From contig CAUJDN010000069.1 of the NCBI GenBank assembly GCA_963169195.1, positions 1-64,000 on the forward strand: 64,000 nucleotides of DNA. The letters are read 5' to 3'. The DNA is from Acidobacteriota bacterium (lineage in GTDB: Bacteria; Acidobacteriota; Vicinamibacteria; Vicinamibacterales; UBA2999). The translations under genes were made by a program, and so were the position numbers. Numbering within the stretch: the stretch's first letter is position 1; every line of letters starts with the position of its first letter. Below, piece by piece: positions 14,896 to 25,480 of the stretch. The notes beneath the pieces are model-generated. The model worked only from the letters and a program-made list of their open reading frames with translations, ran no database searches and had not been told where the DNA came from.

Positions 14896-16158
14896 CTAGG
14901 AGTGGTAGTGGAGGCTCTCGGGCAGATACGGATCCTGCGCCGGCACGGGCGCGGCCTGCCGGAACATCCACACCCAGGCGGCCGCGAACGCCCCTGCCGC
15001 CAGGAGCGCACCACCCGCTTCCCAGGCTCCGAACGGCGGTGCGTCGGGGGTCACCGAGGGCAGGATCATCAGGTAGAGATCGAGCCACCGGCCCACCAGC
15101 ACCGCGACGGCCACCTTCACCAGCACCGACGCCTGGCGCTTGAACGGCCGGTTCATGATCGCCAGGAACGGGACGACCCAGTTCAGCGCGATGTTGACCA
15201 TCACCAGCGGGAGCCATCCGCCGCGCATGCGCGGGATGAAGTAGACGGTTTCCTCGGTCAGGTTGGCGTACCAGATCAGCATGTACTGGCTGAACCAGAT
15301 GTACATCCAGAAGGTGGCGAATGCGAACAGCAGCTTGCCGAGGTCGTGCAGGTGCTCGTCGGTCACGACCTTCCGGAGCGGCCCCGACTCGCGCAGCCAG
15401 ACGACCAGCAGGATCATGACGGCGAGACCGGACTGGAACAGGCCGGCGAAGTTGTAGACGCCGAACATGGTGCTGAACCAGTGCGGGGTGAGCGACATGA
15501 TCCAGTCCACGCTCGCCAGGAAGCAGGTCAGCGCGAACACGACGAGGAAGGCCGCCGAGACGCGCCGGTTCCGCAGCGTCCAGGCGAGATCGCCGTCGTG
15601 GTCCTGGCGGCGCGAGTTGCGCACCAGCGCCGCCGCGAACAGCATCCAGGCGGCGAAGTAGACGATGGCTCGCGTGATGAAGAAGGGGAGCGACAGCCAG
15701 AGGCGCGTGAAGCTGCCGGGCGCGCCGACCGGTTCGTGCATCCACGGGTAGAGCGAGGGCCGGAGCAGGAAGACGAGTGCCAGCCCGATGGCGGCCACCG
15801 GCAGTGCGCGCGTCATCGACTCGGGCACGCGACGGAAGGCAATCACCCAGGTGGCGTCGGCCGCGTAGCTCAGCGCGACGAAGAACGCGCCCGCCAGCCC
15901 GGCGCCGGCCAGCGCCCAGCTGGCCAGGAGCAGGTTGGCCGCCGCGCGGTCGGGGGCCATCGCGGCGCCCACGGCGAGCACCGCTGCGCCGGCGCCGCAC
16001 GCCCACAGGCCGAGACGCTGCACGGCCTGCAGCGGACCGCCCGCCGTTATTGCGGTGGCGCCGGCGACGTGGTCGGCGCCGCCGGTGGCGCCGCCGGGGC
16101 CGCGGCCTGAGCCACCGCCCGCTGCTGCAGCAGCCGGACGTGCAAGATGACCTTCCAT
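14896..16158 (-). CDS. actF: alternative complex III subunit ActF (NrfD/PsrC-like membrane subunit 2)
   Basis: About 420 aa with around ten transmembrane helices. It is the second polytopic quinol-side subunit of alternative complex III and resembles ActC in fold. Landmarks are FFVALSYAADATWVIAFRRV, LSLPFFITRAIVYFAAW, VDWIMSLTPHWFSTMFGVY and MYIWFSQYMLIWYANLTEET, all typical of ActF. The start at ATG 16158 has a strong GGGAGG eight bases before it but overlaps actE by 112 nt; a GTG just after the actE stop is possible. It is the last gene of the act set, and no cytochrome oxidase genes follow, unlike many act clusters. Confidence 0.9.
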   Translation of the reverse strand: MEGHLARPAAAAAGGGSGRGPGGATGGADHVAGATAITAGGPLQAVQRLGLWACGAGAAVLAVGAAMAPDRAAANLLLASWALAGAGLAGAFFVALSYAADATWVIAFRRVPESMTRALPVAAIGLALVFLLRPSLYPWMHEPVGAPGSFTRLWLSLPFFITRAIVYFAAWMLFAAALVRNSRRQDHDGDLAWTLRNRRVSAAFLVVFALTCFLASVDWIMSLTPHWFSTMFGVYNFAGLFQSGLAVMILLVVWLRESGPLRKVVTDEHLHDLGKLLFAFATFWMYIWFSQYMLIWYANLTEETVYFIPRMRGGWLPLVMVNIALNWVVPFLAIMNRPFKRQASVLVKVAVAVLVGRWLDLYLMILPSVTPDAPPFGAWEAGGALLAAGAFAAAWVWMFRQAAPVPAQDPYLPESLHYHS

Positions 16159-16679
16159 CGATCCTCCCTCGAAACCTGCGTGGCGTACGACGCCATGTTC
16201 TTCTGCCCGTAGGTCAGGATGTGAAACATCTGGCCGTCGGTGAGCTTGAGTCCATTCTCCGCGGCGTAGGATGGCGGCGGTGGCACCCCCCGCAGGGTGA
16301 CCGGGCCGTCGCCCAGGCCGGTGGGGCCGTGGCACACCGCACAGTGGTTCGCGTAGACCACGCCGCCTCGTGCCCGCGCGGCCGAATCGTCCGCCGCGTA
16401 CGGGTTGACGAGTTCCACACCCGCCCGGACGGCGTCCTCCGGCGCAGCCGTGTAGGGCAGCGGCGGCAGGCCGCGCGGGATGGTCCCGGCCGGAGGGGCC
16501 AGCAGGACCTGCCCGCCCGGCAGCTGCTCCGAGGGTGCGAAGGCGTCGGCCGGCACCGACCGCACCATGTTGGGCAGGAACTCCCAGTTCGGGACGTTCG
16601 GGTCCGCGTCGAGCCCGGCGTAGGCGCCGAGCAGCGCCACCACCACGACGGACAGCACGAGGTTCAGCCCGGTCCTCAC
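16047..16679 (-). CDS. actE: alternative complex III monoheme cytochrome c subunit ActE
   Basis: 210 aa. GTG 16679 overlaps the actD stop by four bases (GTGA) and is followed by an N-terminal hydrophobic segment (LNLVLSVVVVALLGAYAGL), a signal or anchor. One heme c site CAVCH lies near residue 125, and a likely axial methionine is found downstream (GQKNMASYATQ). The N-terminal part contains NWEFLPNMVRSVPADAF, characteristic of ActE proteins. The C-terminus is an Ala/Pro-rich tail. In the family this periplasmic cytochrome passes electrons from the complex to a mobile cytochrome c or an oxidase. Confidence 0.92.
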   Translation of the reverse strand: MRTGLNLVLSVVVVALLGAYAGLDADPNVPNWEFLPNMVRSVPADAFAPSEQLPGGQVLLAPPAGTIPRGLPPLPYTAAPEDAVRAGVELVNPYAADDSAARARGGVVYANHCAVCHGPTGLGDGPVTLRGVPPPPSYAAENGLKLTDGQMFHILTYGQKNMASYATQVSREDRWKVILHVRLLQQRAVAQAAAPAAPPAAPTTSPAPPQ

Positions 16680-17200
16680 AGCTTGTCCTCCATTTCGCGC
16701 TCCTCGAACGCCACCGCGCGGTGGTCGGCGAAGAGCCGCCGCACCGTGCGGGGATCGGACGCGCCCGCGTCCAGCACCAGCACGAAGCGGTCGTGGGTCA
16801 CGCGGGGATCCACGATGTCGGGCCTGCGCCATGGGCCCAGGCGCCGGGCGATGAGGAACGTGAGCACGACGCCCACGCCCGCGCTCAGCACCATCAGCTC
16901 GAACATGACGGGCACGAAGGCCGGCAGCGAGTTCCACGGCCGCCCCCCGACGTTGATGGGCCAGGAGCGGGCCGTCGTCCAGAACTGGAGCCACGTGGCG
17001 AACGCCAGGCCCGTGGCGCCCAGCGCGGCGCAGGCCCAGGGCAGCCAGGACGGCGCCAGCCCCATCGCGCGGTCGAGGCCGTGCACGGCGTACGGCGTGA
17101 AGGCATCGACGATGTCGAAGCCCCGGGCGCGTGACGCGCCGGCGGCCGCGATGATGTCGGCCTCGTCCTCGAAGACGCCCAGGAAGACGCGGCGGCTCAT
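16676..17200 (-). CDS. actD: alternative complex III subunit ActD
   Basis: 174 aa, a small membrane subunit of alternative complex III. It starts [20 protein letters not shown], the DUF3341 opening, and contains [10 protein letters not shown]-like [19 protein letters not shown], two transmembrane helices (residues ~55-80 and ~105-130), and [20 protein letters not shown], a strongly conserved ActD segment. ATG 17200 overlaps the actC stop by four bases, indicating translational coupling. The C-terminal domain faces the cytoplasm and ends in a charged EEREMEDKL. Confidence 0.92.
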   Translation of the reverse strand: MSRRVFLGVFEDEADIIAAAGASRARGFDIVDAFTPYAVHGLDRAMGLAPSWLPWACAALGATGLAFATWLQFWTTARSWPINVGGRPWNSLPAFVPVMFELMVLSAGVGVVLTFLIARRLGPWRRPDIVDPRVTHDRFVLVLDAGASDPRTVRRLFADHRAVAFEEREMEDKL

Positions 17201-18570
17201 GGCCTCTCTCCTATCGTATGGCGGTCGTGGGCCACGACGGCCTTCACCTCGCCGATGGCGATCACCGGCAGGAACCGGCAGAACAGCAGGAAGCACGTGA
17301 AGAACAGGCCGAAGCTGCCGACGAGCGTCGCCACTTCGATGCTGGTCGGCGTGTAGTCGGCCCAGCTCGAGGGCAGGTAGTCGCGGTGCAGCGAGGTCAC
17401 GATGATGACGAACCGCTCGAACCACATGCCCACGTTGACGAACAGCGACAGCACGAAGACCGCCGGCAGGCTGGTGCGCACGCGCGCGAACCAGAACAGC
17501 TGCGGCGTGATCACGTTGCACGCCACCATCGTCCAGTAGGCCCAGGCGAAGGGGCCGAACGCCCGGTTGATGAAGACGAACTGCTCGTAGGGGTTGTTGG
17601 AATAGGCGGCGATGAAGAACTCGGTCGCGTAGGCCAGGCCCACGATGCTGCCGGTGGTGAGCACCAGCTTGGCCATGATGTCGACGTGCCGGACCGTGAT
17701 GTAGTGCTCGAGGCGCATCGTCGTACGGGCGATGATCATGAGCGTCAGGACCATGGCCATCCCCGAGAAGATGGCGCCCGCCACGAAGTAGGGCGGGAAG
17801 ATGGTCGTGTGCCATCCCGGGATGAGCGACGTGGCGAAGTCGAAGCTCACGATCGAGTGGACCGAGACGACCAGCGGCGTGCCCAGGGCGGCCAGCAGGA
17901 GGTACACCGCCTCGTAGTGGTGCCACGTGCGGTAGGAGCCGTTCCAGCCGAGGCTGAAGAAGGCGAACACGCGGCGGCGCAGGCCGTTCTTGAGCCGGTC
18001 GCGGACCGTCGCCAGGTCGGGCAGCAGGCCCACATACCAGAACACGGCCGAGATCGTGAAGTACGTGCTGATGGCGAACACATCCCACAGCAGCGGCGAA
18101 CGGAAGTTCACCCAGAGCGATCCGCGCGTGTTCGGCAGCGGGAACACCCAGTACGCGAACCAGGGGCGGCCCATGTGGATGAAGGGGAAGATGGCCGCGC
18201 AGATGACCGCGAAGATCGTCATGGCCTCGGCGGCGCGGTTGACCGAGGTCCGCCAGCGCTGCCGGAGCAGGAACAGGATCGCCGAGATGAGCGTGCCGGC
18301 GTGGCCGATGCCGATCCAGAACACGAAGTTCGTGATGTCGAACGCCCAGCCCACCGTGCGGTTGAGGCCCCACGTGCCGATGCCGGTGGCGACCTGGTAG
18401 GACACGGCGACCACGCCCAGCAGCATCAGGACGAACGAGACGAGGAACGCGACCCACCAGAGGGTGGTCGGGCGCCCCTCCATCGGGGCGCAGACGTCCT
18501 CGGTGACCTGCGCGATGGTCCGGCCGCCCGTGATCAGCGGCGTGCGGAGCGACACGGCATGCTCATTCAT
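17197..18570 (-). CDS. actC: alternative complex III NrfD-like membrane subunit ActC
   Basis: About 457 aa from ATG 18570, which overlaps the end of actB by eight bases; an ATG at 18588 is also in frame. It has ten predicted transmembrane helices. This is the NrfD/PsrC-like quinol-binding subunit, with [63 protein letters not shown] and [21 protein letters not shown], all hallmarks of ActC. Quinol oxidation at this subunit feeds electrons towards the iron-sulfur clusters of ActB and the hemes of ActA/ActE. Confidence 0.94.
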   Translation of the reverse strand: MNEHAVSLRTPLITGGRTIAQVTEDVCAPMEGRPTTLWWVAFLVSFVLMLLGVVAVSYQVATGIGTWGLNRTVGWAFDITNFVFWIGIGHAGTLISAILFLLRQRWRTSVNRAAEAMTIFAVICAAIFPFIHMGRPWFAYWVFPLPNTRGSLWVNFRSPLLWDVFAISTYFTISAVFWYVGLLPDLATVRDRLKNGLRRRVFAFFSLGWNGSYRTWHHYEAVYLLLAALGTPLVVSVHSIVSFDFATSLIPGWHTTIFPPYFVAGAIFSGMAMVLTLMIIARTTMRLEHYITVRHVDIMAKLVLTTGSIVGLAYATEFFIAAYSNNPYEQFVFINRAFGPFAWAYWTMVACNVITPQLFWFARVRTSLPAVFVLSLFVNVGMWFERFVIIVTSLHRDYLPSSWADYTPTSIEVATLVGSFGLFFTCFLLFCRFLPVIAIGEVKAVVAHDRHTIGERP

Positions 18571-21500
18571 GGCTCGCATTCCCTCCACCCTCGCCCCCGT
18601 CCCCGGGCCGGTTGCGGACCAGCGTCAGGTATCCAACCGATGGCTTCACGTTGAGCTCCTCCAGCACGCGGAAATGCCGCGGGTCGTGCAGCAGGTGCGC
18701 GACGCGGCTGTCGGGGTCGTGGGCATCGCCGAACGTGATGGCCTGGGCCGGGCACGACTGCTGGCAGGCGGTCCGCGCCTCGCCGTCCGCGAGCGGCCGG
18801 CCCTGCCGGCGCGCCTCGACCTTCGCGTCCTGAAGGCGCTGGACGCACAGGCTGCACTTCTCCATCACGCCGCGCGATCGCACCACGACATCGGGGTTGA
18901 GCACCAGGTTCTGCAGGCGATCCTCGCGGGGGTACTCGAACCAGTTGAACCGCCGCACCTTGTACGCGCAGTTGTTCGCGCAGTAGCGCGTGCCCACACA
19001 GCGGTTGTAGACCTGCTGGTTCAAACCTTCCTCGCTGTGCACCGTGGCCAGCACCGGGCACACCGTCTCGCACGACGCGTTCTCGCAGTGCTGGCAGAGC
19101 ATCGGCTGCTGGATGACGTCCACGGCGCCGTCGGGGCCGTCCGCGTAGTAGCGATCGATGCGCATCCAGTGCATCTCGCGCTTGCGCATCACCTCGTCGC
19201 GCCCCACCACCGGCACGTTGTTCTCCGCCTGGCAGGCCACGACACACGCGGAGCACCCCGTGCACTTCGTCAGGTCGATGACCATGCGCCAGCGATGGCC
19301 CGTGTACTGGTGGTCCGGCGGCCACAGGTCCTCGGCCGCTTCGCCGTGCCCGTGCGACCCGGCCGATGGGTCCTTCACGTAGGCCGCGAGCGTGGTCTCC
19401 TGCACGATGGGGCGGCGTGCGCCTCCCGGTGGCGCCAGGTGCGCCGGCACCGCGATCTCGTGGTGCGACTGCGTCTGGGCCAGCGCGCGGCGCCGGCCCG
19501 TGGCCGTGGCGCGCACCGCGACGCCGCTGTACCGCCACACCCCATCCGCCAGCGCCGCAAGGGGCGCCGCATTCTGTCCCACGCGCCCGTTGTCGCCCAC
19601 CGTCGGCTGCGCGTCGAGCCAGCGCGGGCCCACCTGGGCGAAACGCTCCGAGCCCAGCCGGCCGTACCCGAGCGCAATGGCCACGATGCCGTCGTGCTGG
19701 CCGGGCTGCCGGCACACGGGCAGCTCGAGCGCGACGCCCTCACCCGCCTGCACGCGCACGACATCGCCTTCGTCGAGGTTCAGGCGGGCCGCCGTCGTGG
19801 GCGACAGGCACGCGTAGTTGTCCCACGTCACCTTGGTGATCGGATCCGGCAGCTCGTGCAGCCAGGGGTTGAGCCCGCCGCGGCCGTCGAGCATGCCCAC
19901 CTTCGGGTAGAGCACCAGCGCCAGGGCCCCGGCGTCCGGCACGACGGTCGCGGGCGGCGTCAGCGTCACCGCCGTGAACGCACGCGCGGCCGGCGCCGAC
20001 GGGGCCAGCTCGATGAACCCGTCGTGCACGGCCTTTTCCCAGAACGCCTCGAAGCCCAGGTCGGGGGTCGAGCGGCTCGGGTAAATCCGCGCCTGCCAGT
20101 GCTCGCGGAGCAGCTCGTACGCCGGACGGGACGCGCCCGACCAGGTGGCCAGCGACTCGATCATCTGCCGCGTGTCGCCGAGCGCGACCACGGTCGGCTG
20201 GCTCACGGACACCACGCCGGCCGCCGACTCGGCGTCGGACCACGATTCGAGCGGATGCCGGTCCGGGCACACGAAGCCCGCGACCGACGCCGTCTCGTCG
20301 AGGTGGCTCGCCAGGCTCACGACCAGGGGCACCTTCCCGAGCTGCTCGGCGAACGCCGCTCCGCCCGGCAGCTCGTACACCGGGTTCACCCCGGCGATGA
20401 TCAGGGCGCCCACCGAGCCGCCAGCCACCTCGGCGACCAGCCGCTCGAGCGCGCGGTCACTGCCCTGGCGCTGGAAGGAGGGGCGCTCGATGTCGACCGT
20501 CGCGCCGTAGGCGCCGAGCAGGTGATTGAGGCTGTTGCCGAGGACCTGCAGCGCCACGTCCTGGCTGCCGCACACGACCAGGGCGTGGCCGCGGGCCTGC
20601 CACAGGCGGTCACCGAGATCCTCGATCACGGCCTCGGCGATGGGCGCGGGCGCCAGCGCTTCGACCAGGGGCGCCACACCCGCCCGGCGGGCCACACGGT
20701 TGGCCACGTGCGCCAGCACGAGGTGGTGCTCCCCCGGTGCCACGACGACACGGCGGTCGGCCTTGGCACCGGTGAGCGAGAGCCGCGCTTCGACCTGTGC
20801 GTGGAAGGACATGCGCGGCGGCTGGTCACCGGGCGCGCGTCCCGCGCGATAGCCGGCCGTGTACTCCACGGGCGCAATCCACGTGCCGAGGAAGTCGGCA
20901 TCGATCCCGAGGATGACGTCGGCGCGATCGAAGCGGTACCGGGGCAGCACGCGGACGCCATGGGTCCGCTCGTGCGCGTCGAGCACCGCCGACGCCGACA
21001 GCGTGTCGTAGACGACGTGTTCGGAACCCGGGAAGCCCGCGAGGAACCGATCGATGACGGCGCGCGTCGTGGGACTCGTGATCGTGCTCGTCAGCAGGCG
21101 TACGGGCCGCCCCGCATCACGCGCGGCCGCGAGAGCGGCGGCGATGGCCCCGTCGACCTGCGCCCAGCTCGCGCCCTTCCCCTGCTGCAGGGGGCCGGTC
21201 AGGCGCTGGCTGTCGTACAGGGGCAGGATGGACGCCTGGCCCACCGCGCACAGCCCGCCGCGCGACAGCGGATGGTCGGGATTGCCCTCGAGCTTGATCG
21301 GCCGGCCGTCGCGCGTCTTGACCAGCAGGCCGCAACCGGCCGTGCAGGCGCCGCAGGTCGAGGCGTAGTGCGTCGCCCGGCCGGGGACGATGGCCTCGGG
21401 CTGAATCAGGAAGGGCAGCGCCTGCTCGACCGGCGCCCGCGAGCAGCTCGCCAGCGCCGACCCGGCCAGGCCGAAGCCCGCCGCCGCCAGGAACCCCCGC

Positions 21501-21628
21501 CGCGACGTCCGGAAGTCCTCGGCCGTCGGCACCTCGAATTCGGGTCCCGACGCCGCTCCACTCGCCCGGTCGCGGCGGTCGAAGCTCGTCCAGTAGTGCT
21601 TCACGTCCTTCGACATCACGTCGTCCAT
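18563..21628 (-). CDS. actB: alternative complex III iron-sulfur subunit ActB (molybdopterin-oxidoreductase-like plus ferredoxin domain)
   Basis: 1021 aa. The N-terminal ~30 residues are followed by a Tat-like sequence ([20 protein letters not shown], twin arginine). Residues ~85-720 resemble the molybdopterin oxidoreductase fold ([20 protein letters not shown]) with a CGACTAGC cluster motif, but in this family the domain has lost molybdopterin. The C-terminal ~270 residues are a four-cluster ferredoxin domain: [47 protein letters not shown] and CQQSCP. ATG 21616 (MSKDVKHYW) is an alternative start. The protein links the membrane subunits to the cytochromes. Confidence 0.95.
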   Translation of the reverse strand: MDDVMSKDVKHYWTSFDRRDRASGAASGPEFEVPTAEDFRTSRRGFLAAAGFGLAGSALASCSRAPVEQALPFLIQPEAIVPGRATHYASTCGACTAGCGLLVKTRDGRPIKLEGNPDHPLSRGGLCAVGQASILPLYDSQRLTGPLQQGKGASWAQVDGAIAAALAAARDAGRPVRLLTSTITSPTTRAVIDRFLAGFPGSEHVVYDTLSASAVLDAHERTHGVRVLPRYRFDRADVILGIDADFLGTWIAPVEYTAGYRAGRAPGDQPPRMSFHAQVEARLSLTGAKADRRVVVAPGEHHLVLAHVANRVARRAGVAPLVEALAPAPIAEAVIEDLGDRLWQARGHALVVCGSQDVALQVLGNSLNHLLGAYGATVDIERPSFQRQGSDRALERLVAEVAGGSVGALIIAGVNPVYELPGGAAFAEQLGKVPLVVSLASHLDETASVAGFVCPDRHPLESWSDAESAAGVVSVSQPTVVALGDTRQMIESLATWSGASRPAYELLREHWQARIYPSRSTPDLGFEAFWEKAVHDGFIELAPSAPAARAFTAVTLTPPATVVPDAGALALVLYPKVGMLDGRGGLNPWLHELPDPITKVTWDNYACLSPTTAARLNLDEGDVVRVQAGEGVALELPVCRQPGQHDGIVAIALGYGRLGSERFAQVGPRWLDAQPTVGDNGRVGQNAAPLAALADGVWRYSGVAVRATATGRRRALAQTQSHHEIAVPAHLAPPGGARRPIVQETTLAAYVKDPSAGSHGHGEAAEDLWPPDHQYTGHRWRMVIDLTKCTGCSACVVACQAENNVPVVGRDEVMRKREMHWMRIDRYYADGPDGAVDVIQQPMLCQHCENASCETVCPVLATVHSEEGLNQQVYNRCVGTRYCANNCAYKVRRFNWFEYPREDRLQNLVLNPDVVVRSRGVMEKCSLCVQRLQDAKVEARRQGRPLADGEARTACQQSCPAQAITFGDAHDPDSRVAHLLHDPRHFRVLEELNVKPSVGYLTLVRNRPGDGGEGGGNASHE

Positions 21629-21667
21629 TCAGTCATCGGCGCGGGCGTGCCGCCCTTGCCGCCGGCC

Positions 21668-22324
21668 TCAGTAATGACAGGTCACGCAGTCGAGCGAGGC
21701 GTGCACCGCCCTGCCCGCCACGCCCGTCTGGTTCACCTGGCGATGACAGTTCACGCACCAGCCCATCTCCAGCGTTTCCACCTGCCGCACGCGCTCCATC
21801 GTCTCGACCGGTCCGTGACACTGCTGACAGCTCACGCCCGCGGCCACGTGGCCGCGATGGTCGAAGTACACGAAGTCGGGAACCTGATGAATCCGGGTCC
21901 AGGCGATGGGCGCGGGTCGTCGGTCCGCGACGGCCGCCATCGTCTGCGGGCTGATGGCCATCGCGTCGTACAGCTTCTGCAGCTCGGGCGACACGACGAG
22001 CGCCGGCTTGCGGTTCTCCTTCGTCGCCAGCTCGTCCTCGGCGCGCACGGCCCCGAAGGGCGCCGTCACCGTCTTGTGGCAGTTCATGCAGGTGCTCGCC
22101 GCCGGGATGCCCGCGTGGCGGCTCTGCTCGGCGCCGGCATGGCAGTAGAGGCACTGCACGCCCAGCTCGCCGGCGTGCAGCCGGTGCGAGAACGCGATGG
22201 GCTGCGCGGGCTCGTAGCCCTGATGGTTGCCGGGAATCCGCACCGCGCCCAGCCGCGTCGCGACGAGGGCCGACGCAAACACGGTTGCGACCAGCAGCAC
22301 GATGGTGACGATGCGTCCACTCAT
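21668..22324 (-). CDS. actA: alternative complex III pentaheme cytochrome c subunit ActA
   Basis: 218 aa with five CxxCH motifs (CLYCH, CMNCH, CQQCH, CVNCH, CVTCH), matching the pentaheme ActA. A single N-terminal membrane helix (MSGRIVTIVLLVATVFASA) anchors it on the periplasmic side. AFSHRLHAGELGVQCLYCH is the usual ActA opening. ATG 22324 is chosen because AGGGGA lies five bases upstream; ATG 22345 is in frame. The gene begins only 25 nt after the narK2 stop, so alternative complex III appears to be co-transcribed with the nar operon. Confidence 0.95.
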   Translation of the reverse strand: MSGRIVTIVLLVATVFASALVATRLGAVRIPGNHQGYEPAQPIAFSHRLHAGELGVQCLYCHAGAEQSRHAGIPAASTCMNCHKTVTAPFGAVRAEDELATKENRKPALVVSPELQKLYDAMAISPQTMAAVADRRPAPIAWTRIHQVPDFVYFDHRGHVAAGVSCQQCHGPVETMERVRQVETLEMGWCVNCHRQVNQTGVAGRAVHASLDCVTCHY

Positions 22325-22349
22325 GAGATCCCCTGGGCGCCGCAAACCC

Positions 22350-23912
22350 TCAGCACGGGAGCGGCGCGCCCCTCCTGGCGAAGAACCACCAGTTCACTGC
22401 AAGACACGAGACGTAGAAGACGACGAACCCGTACAGCGCGTACTCGGGCCGCCCGGCCTGAATCTGATCGCCGAACACCTTCGGGATGATGAACGAGCCG
22501 TAGGCGCCCACGGCCGACGTCCAGCCGAGCACCGGCCCGGCCTTGGCCGGCTCGAAGATCACCGGAATCATCCGGAACGTCGAGCCGTTGCCGATGCCCG
22601 TGGCCACGAACAGCACCAGGAAGACGAGCAGGAACGGCAGGAAGTACTGCTCGGGCGCCGCCGCGCCGCTGGCCGACTTGATCAGTGCCGCGGCGGCCAG
22701 GGCCGACACGATGAGCAGCACCGTGTCCCAGTGCGTCACGCGTGCGCCCCCGACCTTGTCGGAGAGCCAGCCCCCGAGCGGCCGCACCAGCGAGCCGACG
22801 AGCGGCCCCAGCCAGGCGTACGCGAGGGGGTCCGGGGCGTTCGGGTTGAGCGCGCCGTCGGGCAGACGGCCGAAGACGTCCTGGATCAGCTTCGGGAACG
22901 CCGCGGAGAACCCGATGAAGGACCCGAAGGTCATGATGTAGAGCCACGTCATCGTCCAGCAGTGCGTGTCGGAGAAGATGGCGAACTGCCGCTGCAGCAG
23001 CCCGCGCGCGCTCCTCGGCGCGAGCCCGCGCAGGAGCGCCAGGGTGGCCACCACCGTCACCGGGAGCACGAGCCACATCGACCAGCCGAGACCCACCAGC
23101 AGGGCGAGGCCCACGGCCGTCCCGGCCAGCCCCAGCAGGTTGAGCCACAGCACCTTGCCGACGGCCGCGGCCGTCCGGCCCGTGTCGTGCAGCGGGAGGT
23201 TGTCCATGCCGACCCACGCCGCGACTGCGACGACGAGCAGGATGGGCACCCACAGCAGCCCGCCGTTCTGGATGTAGATGACGCCGAGGCCCGCCTGACC
23301 GGCCACGTCGGGTCGCGCCAGGCCCTCGCCGCCGAGCACGCCGAAGAGCGGCAGCGCCATGGCCACGGGCAGCAGCACCTGCATCGCGCTGACGCCGAGG
23401 TTGCCGATGCCGGCATTGAGCCCGAGCGCGGTGCCGAGGACCCGCTTCGGAAAGAAGAACGAGATGTTCGACATCGACGAGGCGAAGGCGCCACCGCCGA
23501 TGCCCGACAGCGCCGCCAGGGCCGCAAACATCCAGTAGGGCGTCTGCGGATCGCGCAGCGCCACGCCGGCGCCCAGGCACGGGGCCAGCAGCAGCGCGGT
23601 CGTCACCGCGACGCTGTTGCGGCCGTTGGCGAGGGCGATCAGGAACGAGTGGGGGATGCGGAGCGTCGCGCCGCTGAGGCCGGCAATCGCCGTGAGCGTG
23701 TACAGTTGGTCCTGCCGGAACGGAAAGCCGAGCGTCTGCATCTGCACCGTGATGACCGACCAGATCATCCAGACGGCAAACCCGCAGAACAGGGCCGGCA
23801 TCGACAGCCAGAGGTTGCGGCTGGCCACCTGCTTGCCCCGGGCCGCCCAGAAGGCCGGGTCCTCGGGTGCCCAGGTCTCGACCGTCGCCGTGCGTGTGAG
23901 AACGCTCGCCAT
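22350..23912 (-). CDS. narK2: NarK-type nitrate/nitrite transporter (second copy)
   Basis: 520 aa, major facilitator superfamily with twelve membrane helices. The nitrate/nitrite porter signatures are present: GNGSTFRMIP near the end (second NNP motif) and SGIGGGAFASSMSNISFFFP with LGTALGLNAGIGNLGVS in the first half. The loop after helix 6 is shorter than in NarK1 here. It starts two bases after the narK1 stop. Paired NarK1/NarK2 proteins occur in several nitrate respirers, with one often acting as a nitrate/proton symporter and the other as a nitrate/nitrite exchanger; which does which cannot be told from sequence alone. Confidence 0.94.
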   Translation of the reverse strand: MASVLTRTATVETWAPEDPAFWAARGKQVASRNLWLSMPALFCGFAVWMIWSVITVQMQTLGFPFRQDQLYTLTAIAGLSGATLRIPHSFLIALANGRNSVAVTTALLLAPCLGAGVALRDPQTPYWMFAALAALSGIGGGAFASSMSNISFFFPKRVLGTALGLNAGIGNLGVSAMQVLLPVAMALPLFGVLGGEGLARPDVAGQAGLGVIYIQNGGLLWVPILLVVAVAAWVGMDNLPLHDTGRTAAAVGKVLWLNLLGLAGTAVGLALLVGLGWSMWLVLPVTVVATLALLRGLAPRSARGLLQRQFAIFSDTHCWTMTWLYIMTFGSFIGFSAAFPKLIQDVFGRLPDGALNPNAPDPLAYAWLGPLVGSLVRPLGGWLSDKVGGARVTHWDTVLLIVSALAAAALIKSASGAAAPEQYFLPFLLVFLVLFVATGIGNGSTFRMIPVIFEPAKAGPVLGWTSAVGAYGSFIIPKVFGDQIQAGRPEYALYGFVVFYVSCLAVNWWFFARRGAPLPC

Positions 23913-23914
23913 GG

Positions 23915-25435
23915 TCAGGCCGTCTCCGCTCCGGCGAGCGACGCGTGCCCGCGCTCCATCTGCCGCATCAGGCCGGGCTGCTGCTCCCGCTGCATGCGCT
24001 GCACCACCACGTGCATCCAGACGAGGCACGCCACCGAGAACACGGCCAGGACGGCCCAGCTGGTGGTCCAGATGCCGGTGGCGCGCAGCAGGTACCCGAA
24101 CAGGATCGGGAAGAAGAACCCGCCCAGCCCGCCGATGACCCCGACCATGCCGCCGACGACGCCGACGCTCTGCGGGAAATAGTCCGGGATGTGCCGGTAG
24201 ACGGCGGCCTTCCCGATCCCCATCAGGAAGCCCACGAGGAGCACCAGCGCCGAGAAGATCCAGACGTTGGCCTCGAAGTAGACGTGAGTCACCCCGCGGG
24301 CGAGCAGCTGGCGTTTGGCCACCCGATCGCCGACCGTCACCGTGGGCTCGTGCCAGAAGGCGGTGGTCGGGAGAACCAGCGCCCGCTCGCCGGCGTCCCG
24401 GTCCCAGTTGGCGGGCTTCGTGCGGAGCGGGTAGATTCGCCCATCGACGACGATCTGCGCGTCGGAGACCGCGGCCACCATGCCGGCCCGCGTCGCCATC
24501 ACGCCGCTGCCCGGAGACTGGATGTCCATGCGGGGCACGATGAGCAGCGCGCAGCAGGCCGTGCACCCGCCGAGCACCCAGTACATGACCCGCCGCGCCC
24601 CCCAGTGGTCCGACATCCAGCCGCCGAGGCCGCGGATGACGCCGCCGGGCAGGCTGAAGATCGCGGCCATCATGCCGGCCGTCGCGACCGTCATCCCGTA
24701 CGCGTTCACGTAGTACGGGATGAGCCACTGCGCCAGGCCGACGTAGGCGCCGAAGACCAGCAGGTAGTAGGCGCCGAAGCGCCACACCCGCAGGCTGCGG
24801 AGCGGCGCCAGGCGCTCGCGCATCGTCAGGACATGGCTGGTCTCGGCCTTGCGGTCGTAGGTGAAGAGGAAGAAGCACACGCCGGTGACCGCCAGGGCGA
24901 TGGCGTAGAACTTCGGGAGGGCGCGCCACTGATCGAGGTCCGTGTGATCCAGCGTGAGGACGGCGAGCAGGGCCGGGGCGCCCATGCTGGTGAGGGCCGA
25001 TCCGGCGTTGCCCGCGCCGAAGATGCCCAGGGCCGTGCCCTGGCGGTGACGGCTGAACCACACCGACGTGTAGGCGATGCCGACGGCGAACGATCCGCCC
25101 GAGAGGCCGAAGCCGAGCGACGCCCAGACGAAGTGCTCGTAGGTCGTGGCGTAGCTCAATAGATACATCGGCACCGCGGACAGGAAGAGCAGGAGCCCGA
25201 ACACCAGCCGCCCGCCGTACCGGTCCGTCAGCATGCCCAGCGGCAGGCGCGACAGCGATCCCGTCAGGACGGGCAGCCCGATCAGCCAGCCCATCTGCGC
25301 CTCGTTCCACGCGAAGACGCCGTGATCGACCAGGTACGTCACCAGCACGCCGTTCATCGTCCACGCGGCGAAGCACACGGTGAACGCCAGCGTGTTGACG
25401 ACGAGCACGGTCAGCGCGCGGCTCTGGTCACTCAT
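23915..25435 (-). CDS. narK1: NarK-type nitrate/nitrite transporter (first copy)
   Basis: 506 aa, twelve helices, major facilitator superfamily. The N-terminal half has GLPVLTGSLSRLPLGMLTDRYGGR (MFS motif A) and GFGLSGGSFAVGIAYTSVWF with GTALGIFGAGNAGSAL, the first nitrate-porter signature. The second signature region is VVGGMVGVIGGLGGFFFP. A roughly 90-residue polar insertion lies between helices ~8 and ~9 (MDIQSPGSGVMATRAGMVAA through ARGVTHVYFEANV), probably an extra-membrane domain. It lies 45 nt downstream of narI. Confidence 0.93.
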   Translation of the reverse strand: MSDQSRALTVLVVNTLAFTVCFAAWTMNGVLVTYLVDHGVFAWNEAQMGWLIGLPVLTGSLSRLPLGMLTDRYGGRLVFGLLLFLSAVPMYLLSYATTYEHFVWASLGFGLSGGSFAVGIAYTSVWFSRHRQGTALGIFGAGNAGSALTSMGAPALLAVLTLDHTDLDQWRALPKFYAIALAVTGVCFFLFTYDRKAETSHVLTMRERLAPLRSLRVWRFGAYYLLVFGAYVGLAQWLIPYYVNAYGMTVATAGMMAAIFSLPGGVIRGLGGWMSDHWGARRVMYWVLGGCTACCALLIVPRMDIQSPGSGVMATRAGMVAAVSDAQIVVDGRIYPLRTKPANWDRDAGERALVLPTTAFWHEPTVTVGDRVAKRQLLARGVTHVYFEANVWIFSALVLLVGFLMGIGKAAVYRHIPDYFPQSVGVVGGMVGVIGGLGGFFFPILFGYLLRATGIWTTSWAVLAVFSVACLVWMHVVVQRMQREQQPGLMRQMERGHASLAGAETA

Positions 25436-25480
25436 GGCGCGGGATGCTGCAAGGGGCGAGTGGGCCTAGGACCCGCTCCG

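Noticed and set aside
18464-22489. 1341-codon plus-strand open frame
   Set aside because: Antisense shadow of actB and actA; those carry clear heme and iron-sulfur motifs.
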